A stretch of DNA of 64,000 nt from an uncultured Rhodospirillales bacterium (GCA_903928895.1 CAIYSR010000161.1:1-64000); one strand, 5' to 3'; counted from the stretch's first letter, positions 44,389 to 53,520 are shown. Notes: a model not told the origin generated them from the sequence alone. Made by a program: numbers and translations.

Positions 44389-45224
44389 GCCGGCCCCGCC
44401 GTGGAATCGAGGCCCCCGGTTTCGAGGCGGGGTACGGCATCGAGCAGCGCGCGCGTGTAGGGGTGGCGGGGCGCGGCGAACAGCGCGTCGACCGCGCCGG
44501 TTTCGACGATGGCGCCGGCCTGCATCACATGGACGCGTTCGACCATCCCGGCGATCACGCCGAAATCATGGGTGATCAGCATCAGCGCCATGCCGAGTTC
44601 GCGGCGCAGGCGCAGCAGCAGCCGCAGGATTTGCGCCTGCACGGTGACATCGAGCGCCGTGGTCGGCTCGTCCGCGATCAGCAGCGCCGGCTGGCACGAC
44701 ACCGCGATGGCGATCAGCACGCGCTGGCGCATGCCGCCGGAGAACTGGTGCGGATGGTCGTCGGCGCGGCTGGCGGGGTCGTGGATGCCGACGAGGTCGA
44801 GCAGCTCGATCGCGCGGCGCCGCGCGGCGCGGCGGGAGAGGCCGGTGTGGCGGATCAGCATGTCGTCGATCTGGGCGCCGACCGATAACACCGGGTTGAG
44901 CGAGGACATCGGGTCCTGGAACACCATGGCGATGTCGCGGCCGCGGATATCGGTCATCGCGGCGGCGTCGAGGCGCAGCAGGTCCTGCCCGCGGAAAAGG
45001 ATCCGCCCGCCGAGCTCGATCGAGGAACCCTCGGGCGCCAGGCGCAGGATGGCGCGCGCGGTGACCGATTTGCCGCAGCCGGACTCGCCGACGAAGCCGA
45101 CGGATTCGCCGGGCGCGATATCGAAGGAGATGCCGTCGACCACGCGCGACGGCGCGCCGTGGCGGTGGAAGGTGGCGCTGAGGTCGCGCACCGCGAGCAG
45201 GGGTTCCAGCTTCCCTTCCATCAT
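44385..45224 (-). CDS. Oligopeptide ABC transporter ATP-binding protein (DppD type)
   Basis: This 279 aa ATPase has GESGCGKS, VFQDPMSSLNPVLSVG, FSGGMRQRVLIAIA and DEPTTALDVTVQAQIL. The C-terminal oligopeptide region is short and ends HPYTRALLDAVPRLETG, without the Cys-rich tail. Tandem ATG codons at 45224 and 45221 overlap the upstream permease stop. It works with the DppF-type partner as a heterodimer. Confidence 0.87.
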   Translation of the reverse strand: MMEGKLEPLLAVRDLSATFHRHGAPSRVVDGISFDIAPGESVGFVGESGCGKSVTARAILRLAPEGSSIELGGRILFRGQDLLRLDAAAMTDIRGRDIAMVFQDPMSSLNPVLSVGAQIDDMLIRHTGLSRRAARRRAIELLDLVGIHDPASRADDHPHQFSGGMRQRVLIAIAVSCQPALLIADEPTTALDVTVQAQILRLLLRLRRELGMALMLITHDFGVIAGMVERVHVMQAGAIVETGAVDALFAAPRHPYTRALLDAVPRLETGGLDSTAGPA

Positions 45225-46063
45225 CGACCCGCCACGTCGAGCACGTCGCGCAGCCCGTTGGCCAGCACGATGAAGGTGAGCGAGGCGAAGACGATGGCGA
45301 GCGACGGGCCGATCACGGTGAGCGGCGCCAGCTCCATGAACTGGCGGGCCTCGGCCAGCATGCTGCCCCAGTTCGGATCGGGCGGCGGCGGGCCGAGGCC
45401 GAGGAAGGACAGCGCGGTGACGGTGAAGATGGTGTTGGCCAGCGTCAGGCTGGTCTGCACCAGCACCGGCGAAATCACCAGCGGCAGCACGTGGCGGACC
45501 GCGATGGTGAATTCGCCGATGCCGACGCTGCGGGCGGCCTCGACATGGTCCCACCGTTTCACGCTCAGCACCGGGCCGCGCACCACGCGGGCCATGGTCG
45601 GCGTATAGACCACGGCGATGGTGAGGATGAGGTTGGGCAGCGTCGGGCCGAGGGCGGCGACCACGGCGATGGCGAGCAGGAACACCGGGAAGGCGAACAC
45701 CACATCGAGCGCCCGCATGATCACCAGATCGACCGCGCCGCCGATATAGCCGGAGGTGAGGCCGAGGATCAGGCCGGCGGCGAGCGCGATGGCGACGGCG
45801 ACGAAGGTGATCAGCAGCGTCGCACGCCCGCCCACGATCAGCCGGCTCAGCACGTCGCGGCCGATGGAATCGGTGCCGAGCCAATGCGCCAGGGTCGGCC
45901 CGTCGAGCGATGCCGGCGAGGTCCGGGTCGGGTTGTACGGCGCCAGCGACGGGCCGAACAGCGCGACCGCGATCAGCACCGCCAGCATCACCAGCCCGAC
46001 CGTCACCAGCACCTGGGCGGTGGTGCGCGGCCGTCGCGTGGGGCGCCGCGCGACGTCACTCAT
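45221..46063 (-). CDS. ABC transporter permease (DppC type)
   Basis: This 280 aa protein has an N-terminal TM, HWLGTDSIGRDVLSRLIVGG, and the EAA loop EAARSVGIGEFTIAVRHVLP, followed by ALSFLGLGPPPPDPNWGSML. The ATG at 46063 overlaps the DppB stop by eight bases and is the natural start. It is standard for the oligopeptide family and forms the membrane channel with the B-type permease. Confidence 0.87.
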   Translation of the reverse strand: MSDVARRPTRRPRTTAQVLVTVGLVMLAVLIAVALFGPSLAPYNPTRTSPASLDGPTLAHWLGTDSIGRDVLSRLIVGGRATLLITFVAVAIALAAGLILGLTSGYIGGAVDLVIMRALDVVFAFPVFLLAIAVVAALGPTLPNLILTIAVVYTPTMARVVRGPVLSVKRWDHVEAARSVGIGEFTIAVRHVLPLVISPVLVQTSLTLANTIFTVTALSFLGLGPPPPDPNWGSMLAEARQFMELAPLTVIGPSLAIVFASLTFIVLANGLRDVLDVAGR

Positions 46064-47000
46064 ACGACACGCGGGCATCGACGCGGGCATAGGCGATGTC
46101 CACCAGCACGTTCATCAGCAGCACGATGGTGGCCGCGACCAGGACGATGGCCTGGATCGCCGGGTAGTCGCGGCTGGCGATGGAGTCGAACAGGTACTGG
46201 CCCATGCCGGGGATGGTGAAGATGGTCTCGATCAGGATGCTGCCGCCGAGCAGGGCGGCGAGTTGCAGCCCGGTGACGGTGACCACCGGGGTCAGCGCGT
46301 TGCGCACGAGGTAGTCGCGCAGGATCGCGCGCGGGCGCAGGCCCTTGGCCTTGGCCACCATCACATAGTCCTGGCTCGACACTTCCAGCACCGCGGCGCG
46401 GGTGTTTTCCGAAATCGTCACCGACACCGTCAGCGCCAGGGACAGCGCCGGCAGCAGCAGGCTGGCGATGTTGCCGGAGGGATCGCGCGCGAAGGCGACG
46501 TAGTTGAAGATGCCGACGGAGGGGAAATACAGGCCGAACAGCAGCACGATCAGGGTGGCGATGACGAAATTCGGCACCGCCAGGAGCAGGCTGTTCCAGC
46601 CCCGCACCGCCCACTCCGCCACGCCCCGCAGCCGCGCCGAGAGCAGCCCGGTGGTGACCCCCATCAGCCCCGCCATCAGCCCGGCGATCAGGGTCAATTC
46701 CGCGGTGACGGCCAGGCGCGGGAAGATCTCGGTGGCCACCGGCCGGCGCGTGGTGAAGGACAGGCCGAGATCGCCCGACAGCGTGGCGCCGAGCCAGCGC
46801 AGATATTGCCGCCACACCGGCAGATCGAGCCCGAGATTGCGCCGGATGGTGTCGAGCGCCTCGGCCGAGATGGTGCTGGTTCCGGCCGAGGCCTGGGCGA
46901 AATCGCCGGGCAGCGCCCGCATCAGCACGAAGGCCACCACGGAGACGCCGAGCAGGATCGGCAGGGTCAGCAGCAGGCGTACCGCCACCATCCGGATCAT
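46056..47000 (-). CDS. ABC transporter permease (DppB type)
   Basis: This 314 aa protein has six TM helices. It starts MIRMVAVRLLLTLPILLGVS and has NLGLDLPVWRQYLRWLGATL, the EAA loop MVAKAKGLRPRAILRDYLVR, and ends VLVDIAYARVDARVSYE. It lies 24 bp after the substrate-binding gene. Genes follow in the usual A-B-C-D-F order, in contrast to the facing operon. Confidence 0.87.
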   Translation of the reverse strand: MIRMVAVRLLLTLPILLGVSVVAFVLMRALPGDFAQASAGTSTISAEALDTIRRNLGLDLPVWRQYLRWLGATLSGDLGLSFTTRRPVATEIFPRLAVTAELTLIAGLMAGLMGVTTGLLSARLRGVAEWAVRGWNSLLLAVPNFVIATLIVLLFGLYFPSVGIFNYVAFARDPSGNIASLLLPALSLALTVSVTISENTRAAVLEVSSQDYVMVAKAKGLRPRAILRDYLVRNALTPVVTVTGLQLAALLGGSILIETIFTIPGMGQYLFDSIASRDYPAIQAIVLVAATIVLLMNVLVDIAYARVDARVSYE

Positions 47001-47024
47001 GTGGCGGTCCCTCTCAGGGCCGGG

Positions 47025-48620
47025 CTACTTGTCGATCCAGGCGGTGCGCACGAAGGTGCGGATATTGGCGGCGAGCGGCACGTAGCCCTTGGCGTAGTTC
47101 CACCACGCCTCCCAGCGCAGCGGATACTGGTAGATGTCGAGCACATAGGCCTGCTCCGCCACGCGGCGCTGGATCGCCATGTAGGCTGCCGCGCGCTTGG
47201 TCCGATCGAGCAGGGTGCGGGCCTCGATGATCATGGCGTCGAGCGTGGTGTCGGCCATGCCCAGCGCCTTGCCCGAGGCGCTGGTGGAGACGATGCGCGA
47301 GACGATGGCATCCGGGTCCGGGCTCCAGCTCAGGGCGATCGAGAGCAAGGTGGGGAATTCGCCCTTCAGCCACATTCCGATCAGCGGCGCCGTCTCCATC
47401 GGCTTGATCGCGACCTTGATGCCGGCCTCGGCCCATTGCTGCTGCAGGATCTGGGCGCAGGCGACGTCGAGCGGATTGGCGGCGACGCAGATGTAGTCGC
47501 CGAGATCGATCCCGCTGGGATGCCCGGCTTCGGCCAGCAGCTTTTTCGCCGCCGCCACATCGGTCTTGTAGTACGGCATCTCGCCGACCCCGTCGTAGCC
47601 GCCGACATGGCTTTCCGGCACCATGGCGCCGACCTTGCCGGAGCCGCCGAGCACGGTCTCGAGGCAGGCCTTGCGGTCGGTGGCGAGGCTGATGGCGCGG
47701 CGGACGCGGACATCGTCGAGCGGCTTGGCCTTGAGGTTCATCCATACCGGGAAGGTCCGCGTGGTTTTGCCCGGCGCGGAGACGAGATCAGGCGAGGTGC
47801 GCACGATCTGGGCGGAGACCTTGGGGTCCTTGAACCAGGTCATGTCGATCGCCTTGGAGCGCAGCGCCGAGGTCAGCGAGGCCTGGTCCTTGAAGAAGCG
47901 GAACACGACCTCGCCGAGATAGGGCAGGCCCTGCTCGTAGTAGTTGGGGTTGGCCTTGAGGGTGAATTGCTGGTTGGGCTGGTAGGAGTCGAAGATGAAC
48001 GGCCCGGTGCCGACCGGCTTGGTGGCGAGATCGGCCACTCCGCGCGGGACGATGACGCCGTTCGGGTTGGTCGCCATGTAGCTGAGGAAGGCGGCATTGG
48101 GGGCGTGCAGCTCGAAGCGGATTGTCAGCTGGTCGATCACGGTGACGGATTTGATCGAGGCGAAGATGGTCGCGTTGGGGCTGGCGCTGGCGGGATCGAG
48201 GATGCGCGCGAAGGTGTATTTGACGTCCTCGGCTTCGAGCTTCTGGCCGTTATGGAACGTCACCCCGCTGCGCAGCTTGAAGATGTAGGTGGTGTCGTCG
48301 GGCTGCTCGAAGCTGACGGCGAGGTCAGGCTCGACCTTCATATCGGCGTTCCAGCGCAGCAGGCCGGAATAGAGCAGGGCGGTGAAATCATAGGAGGAGA
48401 AGGCGGTCAGCGTGACCGGATCGAGGCCGATCGGGTCGGCATCGGCGCCGATCACGAGCCGGCCGCCGCGCTTGGGGGCCGCCTGGGCGAAGGCTCGGGG
48501 CACCGCGCCCGCCGCAACCCCCGCCACGGCAAAGCGCATCAGGCTACGTCGGTCAAAGACCGCCGTTCCCTGCGGGAGTGCGGCCTCGGGTGACGGGAAC
48601 GCGGAGTTTGTGTCCGGCAT
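47025..48620 (-). CDS. ABC transporter substrate-binding protein (family 5, oligopeptide type)
   Basis: This 531 aa protein begins with a likely Tat signal (VFDRRSLMRFAVAGVAAGAV, then AFAQA). The family 5 fold shows GGRLVIGADADPIGLDPVTL, KLRSGVTFHNGQKLEAEDV, PVGTGPFIFDSYQPNQQF and NPNYYEQGLPYLGEVVFRFF. It is the first gene of the leftward ABC operon and is divergent from an M81 peptidase, an association known for MlrC-type enzymes. Peptide or amino-acid-like cargo is inferred. Confidence 0.86.
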   Translation of the reverse strand: MPDTNSAFPSPEAALPQGTAVFDRRSLMRFAVAGVAAGAVPRAFAQAAPKRGGRLVIGADADPIGLDPVTLTAFSSYDFTALLYSGLLRWNADMKVEPDLAVSFEQPDDTTYIFKLRSGVTFHNGQKLEAEDVKYTFARILDPASASPNATIFASIKSVTVIDQLTIRFELHAPNAAFLSYMATNPNGVIVPRGVADLATKPVGTGPFIFDSYQPNQQFTLKANPNYYEQGLPYLGEVVFRFFKDQASLTSALRSKAIDMTWFKDPKVSAQIVRTSPDLVSAPGKTTRTFPVWMNLKAKPLDDVRVRRAISLATDRKACLETVLGGSGKVGAMVPESHVGGYDGVGEMPYYKTDVAAAKKLLAEAGHPSGIDLGDYICVAANPLDVACAQILQQQWAEAGIKVAIKPMETAPLIGMWLKGEFPTLLSIALSWSPDPDAIVSRIVSTSASGKALGMADTTLDAMIIEARTLLDRTKRAAAYMAIQRRVAEQAYVLDIYQYPLRWEAWWNYAKGYVPLAANIRTFVRTAWIDK

Positions 48621-48753
48621 GACGTGGTCTCCCTATCGACGGCGTCAACCGTAGCCCGCGTTCCTTCCGGCCAGCAAGCCGCTATTATAATATCTGTTGA
48701 GCCCACAGGCACCCTGCGGCAGGCTCCGGACAACACCCGGGAGGTTCTTCGCC
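48621..48753. promoter_or_regulatory. Divergent promoter region, ABC operon and M81 peptidase
   Basis: This 133-bp region between divergent starts has a short AT-rich block with a TATAAT hexamer at 48686-48691 (+) and an overlapping TATAAT on the minus strand (48689-48684). No convincing -35 element was found on either strand, so the assignment is tentative. Confidence 0.4.
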
Positions 48754-50235
48754 ATGATCCGCATCGCCACCGCCGGCTTCCAGCACGAGTCCAACACATT
48801 TTCCACCGTGCCGGCCGATCTCGACCAGTTCATCCGCGCCGGCATCCTGGAAGGCGAGGCGATCCGAGCGGAATACGCGACCTCGCAAACCACCTTGGCC
48901 GGGTTTTTTGCCGCCTGCGCCGAGGCGCCGGATGTCGAACTGGTGCCGCTGCTGTTCGCACGCCTCACGCCGATGGGGGCGATCACGGCGGAGGCGATCA
49001 CCCACATCATGGACCGTGCCATCGCGGCGCTGCGCGAACAGGGTCCATGGGATGCCATCCTGCTGCCGCAGCACGGCGCCGCGGTTTCGGTGCCGTTCCC
49101 CGATGCCGACGGCGAGTTCGTCCGCCGCGTGCGCGAACTGGTCGGCCCCGATGTCCCGATCGGGCTCGCACTCGACATGCACGGCAACATCTCCCGCCAG
49201 ATGGTGGAGAATGCCGACATCACCACGGTCTATCAGACCAACCCGCACATCGACGCCTACGCGCAGGCGCTGCTCTGCGCCCGCCTCACGCTGCGCCTGG
49301 TGCGCGGCGAAATCCGGCCGTGCAGCGCGCTCGCCACGCCGCCGCTGCTGGTCAATATCCTCAACCAGGGCACCTCGGACCATCCGATGTCGGACCTGTT
49401 GCGCCTCGCCGACGCGCAGCGGGCGCGGCCGGGCGTGCTGAGCGTCAGCGTGGTCGAGGGCTATCCCTATTCCGACGTGGCCGAAATGGGCATGTCCTTC
49501 ATCGCCATCACCGACAACGACAAGGCGCTGGCCGAGGACATCGTGCGGCACCTGGCCGAGGCCGCCTGGTCGATGCGGGCGGCGTTGAACGGCGGGGGCA
49601 CGGCGATCGACGACGCCCTGCGGCGGGCCGCGGCGGCGCCGGCCGGGCCGGTGGTGCTGTTCGATGTCGGCGACAATGTCGGCGGCGGCAGCCCCGGGGA
49701 TTCCACACTCATCCTGCACGACGCCCGTCGCCTGGGCGTGCGCGGCGTATTGCAGGCCCTGGCCGATGCCGAGGCGGTGCGGGCGTGCGAGGCAGCCGGT
49801 ATCGGCGGGCGAATCGAGATCGCGGTCGGCGGCAAGACGGATGACCGCCACGGCGCGCCGTTCGCGATCAGCGGGGTGGTGACGGCGCTGTCCGACGGGC
49901 GCTACGAGGAGACCGGGCCGACCCATGCCGGCTTCCGGTTTTTCAATGACGGCCCGAGTGCTGCGGTGCGCACCGATGACGGTTTCACCCTCGTGCTCAT
50001 CACCCGGCCCGGGGGCACCATGAGCCTGCAACAATTCCGCACCCTCGGCATCGAGCCGACCGCGCTGCCGATCGTGGTCGCCAAGGGGGTGCACTCCCCG
50101 CGTCCGGCGATGGAGCCGATCGCGCGCGAGATGATCTGGGTCGCCACCCCGGGGGTGACCACGGCCGATCTCTCGACCTTCGTCTATCACCATCGCCGCG
50201 TGCCGATCTATCCGCTGGACCCTGCGGCGGGGTGA
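48754..50235 (+). CDS. M81 family metallopeptidase (MlrC-like)
   Basis: This 493 aa protein starts MIRIATAGFQHESNTFSTVP, the MlrC N-terminal signature. It has LLPQHGAAVSVPFPDADGEF and ALDMHGNISRQM with candidate zinc ligands, then VVEGYPYSDVAEMGMSFIAI, and VLFDVGDNVGGGSPGDSTLI, which opens the C-terminal MlrC domain. The founding member, microcystinase MlrC, cleaves linear microcystin. Most homologues sit next to peptide ABC transporters and probably act on imported peptides or related amides. GGGAGG lies before the ATG at 48754; a longer frame to 48697 is unlikely. Confidence 0.85.
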   Translation: MIRIATAGFQHESNTFSTVPADLDQFIRAGILEGEAIRAEYATSQTTLAGFFAACAEAPDVELVPLLFARLTPMGAITAEAITHIMDRAIAALREQGPWDAILLPQHGAAVSVPFPDADGEFVRRVRELVGPDVPIGLALDMHGNISRQMVENADITTVYQTNPHIDAYAQALLCARLTLRLVRGEIRPCSALATPPLLVNILNQGTSDHPMSDLLRLADAQRARPGVLSVSVVEGYPYSDVAEMGMSFIAITDNDKALAEDIVRHLAEAAWSMRAALNGGGTAIDDALRRAAAAPAGPVVLFDVGDNVGGGSPGDSTLILHDARRLGVRGVLQALADAEAVRACEAAGIGGRIEIAVGGKTDDRHGAPFAISGVVTALSDGRYEETGPTHAGFRFFNDGPSAAVRTDDGFTLVLITRPGGTMSLQQFRTLGIEPTALPIVVAKGVHSPRPAMEPIAREMIWVATPGVTTADLSTFVYHHRRVPIYPLDPAAG

Positions 50236-50266
50236 GGATCGGGCGGGCTGATCGGCTTGCGGCGGG

Positions 50267-51235
50267 TCAGGCCGGGGCGAGGTTGTGGTGCCAGTCGGTC
50301 AGGGTGAGGTGGAGGGTGCGCGGCGTGGGGCTGTAGGGCAGGACGAGCCAGGCCTCGGCGGTGGTCCAGCGCCAGGATTGGGTGCCGTTGGATTCCGGGG
50401 GGTGGAATCCGGGGCCGAGGGTTTTGGAGTCGAGCGCGATCGGGGTGTCGTCGAGGGTGATGTGGGTGAGGCAGATGCCGAACTGGCGGATGTCGGCGCT
50501 GTCGTTGGCGCGGCGGGCGGTGGCGCGGAGGCGGACGGGGCCGGTGCGGGCGGGCAGGGTGCAGATCATTGTGGTGGGGGTGGGTTGGCTGAGGGGGACG
50601 GGGGTTCCGGCGGCGAGGATGGTCAGCGGGGGGGGGGCGGGGGGGAGTGGCGGTGGGGTGAGCTTGTGGGGCGGGGGGGCGGTGATGGGGTGGGTGGATC
50701 GGGCGGCGACGGCCTGGCGGATGGTGTTGAGGAGGACGCCGGCGGGGAGGATGGGGAAAGGCGGGTTTGGCGCGGTGCGGGCGGAGGCGATCGGGGTGTT
50801 GTGGGCGTGCAGGGTGGTCTGGGGACCGAGATCGAGGAGGAACCAGGTGGCGGGGGGGGGGATGCGGGTGACGGAACTGGCGTTGAGGAGGGCGGCGGCG
50901 GGGATGAGGTGGTGGGGCGCGGCATCCAGGAGGAGGAGGGCTTCGGGGGGGAGGGTGAGGGCGGCGCTGGGGATGCCGGGGGCGAGGGCGTCGGGGTGGA
51001 GGAGGACGGCGAAGGTGTCCTTCCCGGTTGGGCGGCGGTGCAGGGCGAGGAGGGGGCGGGGGCCGTTGGCGGTGTCGAGGAGTGTGCCGGGGGTGAGTGA
51101 CTCGATGGGCGCTGGGGCGGGTTCGCCGGTGGCGGCGAGGGTGGCGACGGTGGTGCCGGGCGCGAAGGCGCCTTCGGATTGGGCGTAGAGCATGCCTTCG
51201 GCGGGTGCGGGCGTGCGGCGGGGGCGTGGAGGCAT
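50267..51235 (-). CDS. Degenerate Hint-domain-like protein
   Basis: This 322 aa protein is Pro/Ala-rich. Residues about 27-150 resemble the Hint_2 (hedgehog/intein) domain common in Acetobacteraceae and Rhodobacteraceae secreted proteins: FAPGTTVATLAATGEPAPAP, then IESLTPGTLLDTANGPRPLL and FLLDLGPQTTLHAHNTP. The catalytic Cys that should start the domain is not present (FAPGTT in place of CFxxGT). The C-terminal 100 residues form a beta-rich unit ending WRWTTAEAWLVLPY. It has a short convergent gap to the M81 gene and lies 18 bp after the methyltransferase gene. Confidence 0.6.
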   Translation of the reverse strand: MPPRPRRTPAPAEGMLYAQSEGAFAPGTTVATLAATGEPAPAPIESLTPGTLLDTANGPRPLLALHRRPTGKDTFAVLLHPDALAPGIPSAALTLPPEALLLLDAAPHHLIPAAALLNASSVTRIPPPATWFLLDLGPQTTLHAHNTPIASARTAPNPPFPILPAGVLLNTIRQAVAARSTHPITAPPPHKLTPPPLPPAPPPLTILAAGTPVPLSQPTPTTMICTLPARTGPVRLRATARRANDSADIRQFGICLTHITLDDTPIALDSKTLGPGFHPPESNGTQSWRWTTAEAWLVLPYSPTPRTLHLTLTDWHHNLAPA

Positions 51236-51252
51236 GGCTGTGTCCCGGGGGC

Positions 51253-52209
51253 TCAGGATTTGCGTTCGTAGGGGTCTTCGGTGCCGGCGGGGTAGGAGGT
51301 GGCGGTGAGGTCGGCGGGGGTGAGCGGCCAGTGCATGGTGCAGGGGCCGGTTTTGCGGGCGAGGACGAGGCTGGCTTCGTAGCCGAGGGCGCGTTCGGCC
51401 CAGGCCTTGATCGGGGTGATGAGGAAGGGGACGACGAATTGCTCGCTTTCGAGCAGGCGGGTTTCGATGGTGAAGCCGGTGTGGCGGTTGAACAGGGCGT
51501 CCCACGCGGTGTCGGAGAAGCGCCAGAAGTCCCATGGCAGGTCGTGCATGCCGAGCGTCTGGTGGGTGGCGATGAAGGCGAGGCCGCCGGGTTTGAGGAT
51601 GCGGTGGATCTGGGGGATGACGGCCCAGGGCATCATCAGGTGTTCGAAGACGGAGATCGACTGGACCGCGTCGAAATGCTCGGCGGGGAGGGCGGCGAGG
51701 TCATGCGCGTCGGCGACGATGTCGACGTTGGCGCCGGGCAGGATGTCGAGCACGGTGACTTCGGTGCGGGTGAAGGCGGCGGAGCGGTCGAGGCGGGAGC
51801 GGTCGCGGCCGCCGATATCGAGCAGGCGGGCGTTGGGGGTGGCTTCGAGGCGGGCGATGAAATCGGCCATCAGGGCGTGGCCGGGGCGGGCGGCGATGCG
51901 CTCGTCGATCAGCTCGGCGAGCGGGACGGTGGCGCTCCAGCCGGCGGTGGTGGTGAAGGTGAGGGTGGCGGCGGGGGAGAGCGCTTCGTGCGGGCGCAGG
52001 ACCTGGAGGGTGAAGCCCTTGTCGGGGCCGAGGCTGGCGACGCCGCCATGGGGGAGGTTGAGTTCGGCGGTTTGCGCGAGGGTTGCTTCGCCGTTCAGGG
52101 TGAGGCTGGCGAGGGGGGCGGCGGGGTCGTGGAACCAGCCGGAGATGCGCAGCGTGTTGAAGAACTTGGCGGCGACATCGAGCATGAAGAGGCGGCCGTC
52201 GAGGTGCAC
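51253..52209 (-). CDS. Methyltransferase domain protein with N-terminal beta domain
   Basis: This 318 aa protein has an N-terminal beta-rich segment of about 130 residues (KFFNTLRISGWFHDPAAPLA) followed by a class I methyltransferase: ARLLDIGGRDRSRL (motif I), VTVLDILPGANVDIVADAHD, and FDAVQSISVFEHLMMPWAVI, then ILKPGGLAFIATHQTLG. The order resembles Methyltransf_11 enzymes in glycan modification. The acceptor is unknown. It is likely co-transcribed with the Hint-like gene. Confidence 0.75.
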   Translation of the reverse strand: MHLDGRLFMLDVAAKFFNTLRISGWFHDPAAPLASLTLNGEATLAQTAELNLPHGGVASLGPDKGFTLQVLRPHEALSPAATLTFTTTAGWSATVPLAELIDERIAARPGHALMADFIARLEATPNARLLDIGGRDRSRLDRSAAFTRTEVTVLDILPGANVDIVADAHDLAALPAEHFDAVQSISVFEHLMMPWAVIPQIHRILKPGGLAFIATHQTLGMHDLPWDFWRFSDTAWDALFNRHTGFTIETRLLESEQFVVPFLITPIKAWAERALGYEASLVLARKTGPCTMHWPLTPADLTATSYPAGTEDPYERKS

Positions 52210-52271
52210 TGGGGCGGTTCCGCGATTGGGGAGGCCCTGGGTAGCATCGGCGGTGGGGATGGGGAAGCGCG

Positions 52272-52302
52272 AACGGCGCCGCCCCTGGGGGACGGCGCCG
52301 TT
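52272..52302. terminator. GC-rich hairpin between PEP-CTERM and methyltransferase genes
   Basis: A perfect 10-bp stem AACGGCGCCG (52272-52281) pairs with CGGCGCCGTT (52293-52302) around an 11-base loop, 25 bp downstream of the PEP-CTERM stop on the minus strand. There is no long T-run, so termination would be weak or Rho-assisted. Confidence 0.55.
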
Positions 52303-52326
52303 GGGGTGGGCGTTGGTCGGGTGGGA

Positions 52327-52791
52327 TCAGGCGCGGCGGCGGCGGGCGGCGGCGAGGCCGGCGAGGCCGAGGCCGAGCAGGGCCATGGAGGCGGGCTCGG
52401 GGACGTCGGCGGTGCCGGCTTCGCCGCTGAAGCTCGCTGTGCTGCTGCCGGCGGGGTATTCGTTAAAGAGCACGACCGAGACGGGGGCGTTGGTGTCGAG
52501 CAACGGGGCGGCGAAGGACATGCTCAGTTCAAAGAGGGCGTCGGTCACGTCGAAGAAGGAGGAAGTGGGGATACCAACCAGGGTGCCGGTGCCGGAGGTG
52601 TATTCGTGGACAGTTCCGCCGGTTTCGTAGATGTCCCATGCGGTGAGGAGGCCGCTCGGATCGGTGGTGAAGGTGCCGGTGAGCGAGACGGCGCCACCGC
52701 TGGCGGAGAGGTTCCAGTCGGTGGCGTGGGCGGTGGTGGCCAGGCCGGTGGCGAGGAGGGCGGCGGCGGCGAGGCGGGTGATGCGGGTCAT
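52327..52791 (-). CDS. PEP-CTERM sorting domain protein
   Basis: This 154 aa protein has an N-terminal signal peptide (RLAAAALLATGLATTAHA), a beta-rich body of about 105 residues, and a textbook C-terminal PEP-CTERM anchor: VPEPASMALLGLGLAGLAA followed by RRRR. Such proteins are processed by an exosortase, none of which lies in this window, and are often linked to exopolysaccharide production. The ATG at 52791 is preferred, with GGA nine bases upstream; ATGs at 52797 and 52818 are also possible. Confidence 0.82.
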   Translation of the reverse strand: MTRITRLAAAALLATGLATTAHATDWNLSASGGAVSLTGTFTTDPSGLLTAWDIYETGGTVHEYTSGTGTLVGIPTSSFFDVTDALFELSMSFAAPLLDTNAPVSVVLFNEYPAGSSTASFSGEAGTADVPEPASMALLGLGLAGLAAARRRRA

Positions 52792-52818
52792 GGGCATGGT
52801 CCGTTCTGGAAATTGCAT

Positions 52819-53013
52819 GGTGGCGGCCGCTGCGGCCGGAGGCTTCTTTTAATAAGAAACATTAAGCAAACCCTGTGCCAGACCAGAGAGCTGTTTGTTT
52901 GCAATGCCTTGCGACGGGAGGAACGGCGCGCGACGGGAACGGTGTAAAGCTTCGCGACATGTTGCGCGAGGCGATCGGGGCCGCCGCCGCCGTGATCCTT
53001 ACTATATAGAGTG
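52819..53013. other. Intergenic region upstream of the PEP-CTERM gene
   Basis: These 195 bp hold the likely minus-strand promoter of the PEP-CTERM gene in an AT-richer block (52850-52905), plus the end of the rlpA-like transcript. No RNA gene or other coding frame could be supported. Confidence 0.35.
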
Positions 53014-53520
53014 TCAGAGCGCGGCGAGGGTGACGACGGCGATGCCCTGGGTGAGGATGCCGAGTTCGGCGGCGGCCTGGCGGCTGAGGTCGATGATGCG
53101 GCGGCGGGTGCCGGGGCGATCGTTGATGACGACGACGACGGAGCGGTCGGAGCCTTCGAGCTGAACGCGGACCTTGGTGCCGATCGGCAGGGTGGCGTGA
53201 GCGGCGGTGAGCTGGTTCTGGTCGTAGCGGACGCCGGAGGCGGTCAGCTTGCCATGCCAGCGCGACCCGCCGTACCAGGAGGCCATGCCGGTCTGGCGCC
53301 AGGTTCGGGCGGCTGAGGAGGCGGCGGGGGAGTCGGTAAGGATTTCTGCCGCCTTGGCGGATTTGGCTTGGGCGGGCGCGGCCGCCTTGACGATGGGGGC
53401 CGGCGGCGTGGCGATAGGGGTGGGGGTCCGGTTTGCGGGTTCGGCGAAAGCGAGGCCGGGAGAGGCGAGCAGCACGGCTATTGCCATGCCAGGGAGTGCG
53501 CTTCTGGCACGTGACATCAT
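53014..53520 (-). CDS. RlpA-like septal ring lytic transglycosylase
   Basis: This 168 aa protein has a signal peptide (RARSALPGMAIAVLLASPG, AFA), a low-complexity linker, and the double-psi beta-barrel domain. MASWYGGSRWHGKLTASGVRY is the RlpA opening motif with the conserved His, and KVRVQLEGSDRSVVVVINDR plus IIDLSRQAAAELGI close the barrel. There is no C-terminal SPOR domain, unlike E. coli RlpA. Tandem ATGs at 53520 and 53517 follow GGAG. Peptidoglycan cleavage is the family function; whether this short form is catalytic is not certain. Confidence 0.82.
   Translation of the reverse strand: MMSRARSALPGMAIAVLLASPGLAFAEPANRTPTPIATPPAPIVKAAAPAQAKSAKAAEILTDSPAASSAARTWRQTGMASWYGGSRWHGKLTASGVRYDQNQLTAAHATLPIGTKVRVQLEGSDRSVVVVINDRPGTRRRIIDLSRQAAAELGILTQGIAVVTLAAL

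Noticed and set aside
45756-48593. 945-codon open frame on the + strand
   Set aside because: It lies opposite two permeases and a substrate-binding protein with clear family motifs; no support for the + frame.
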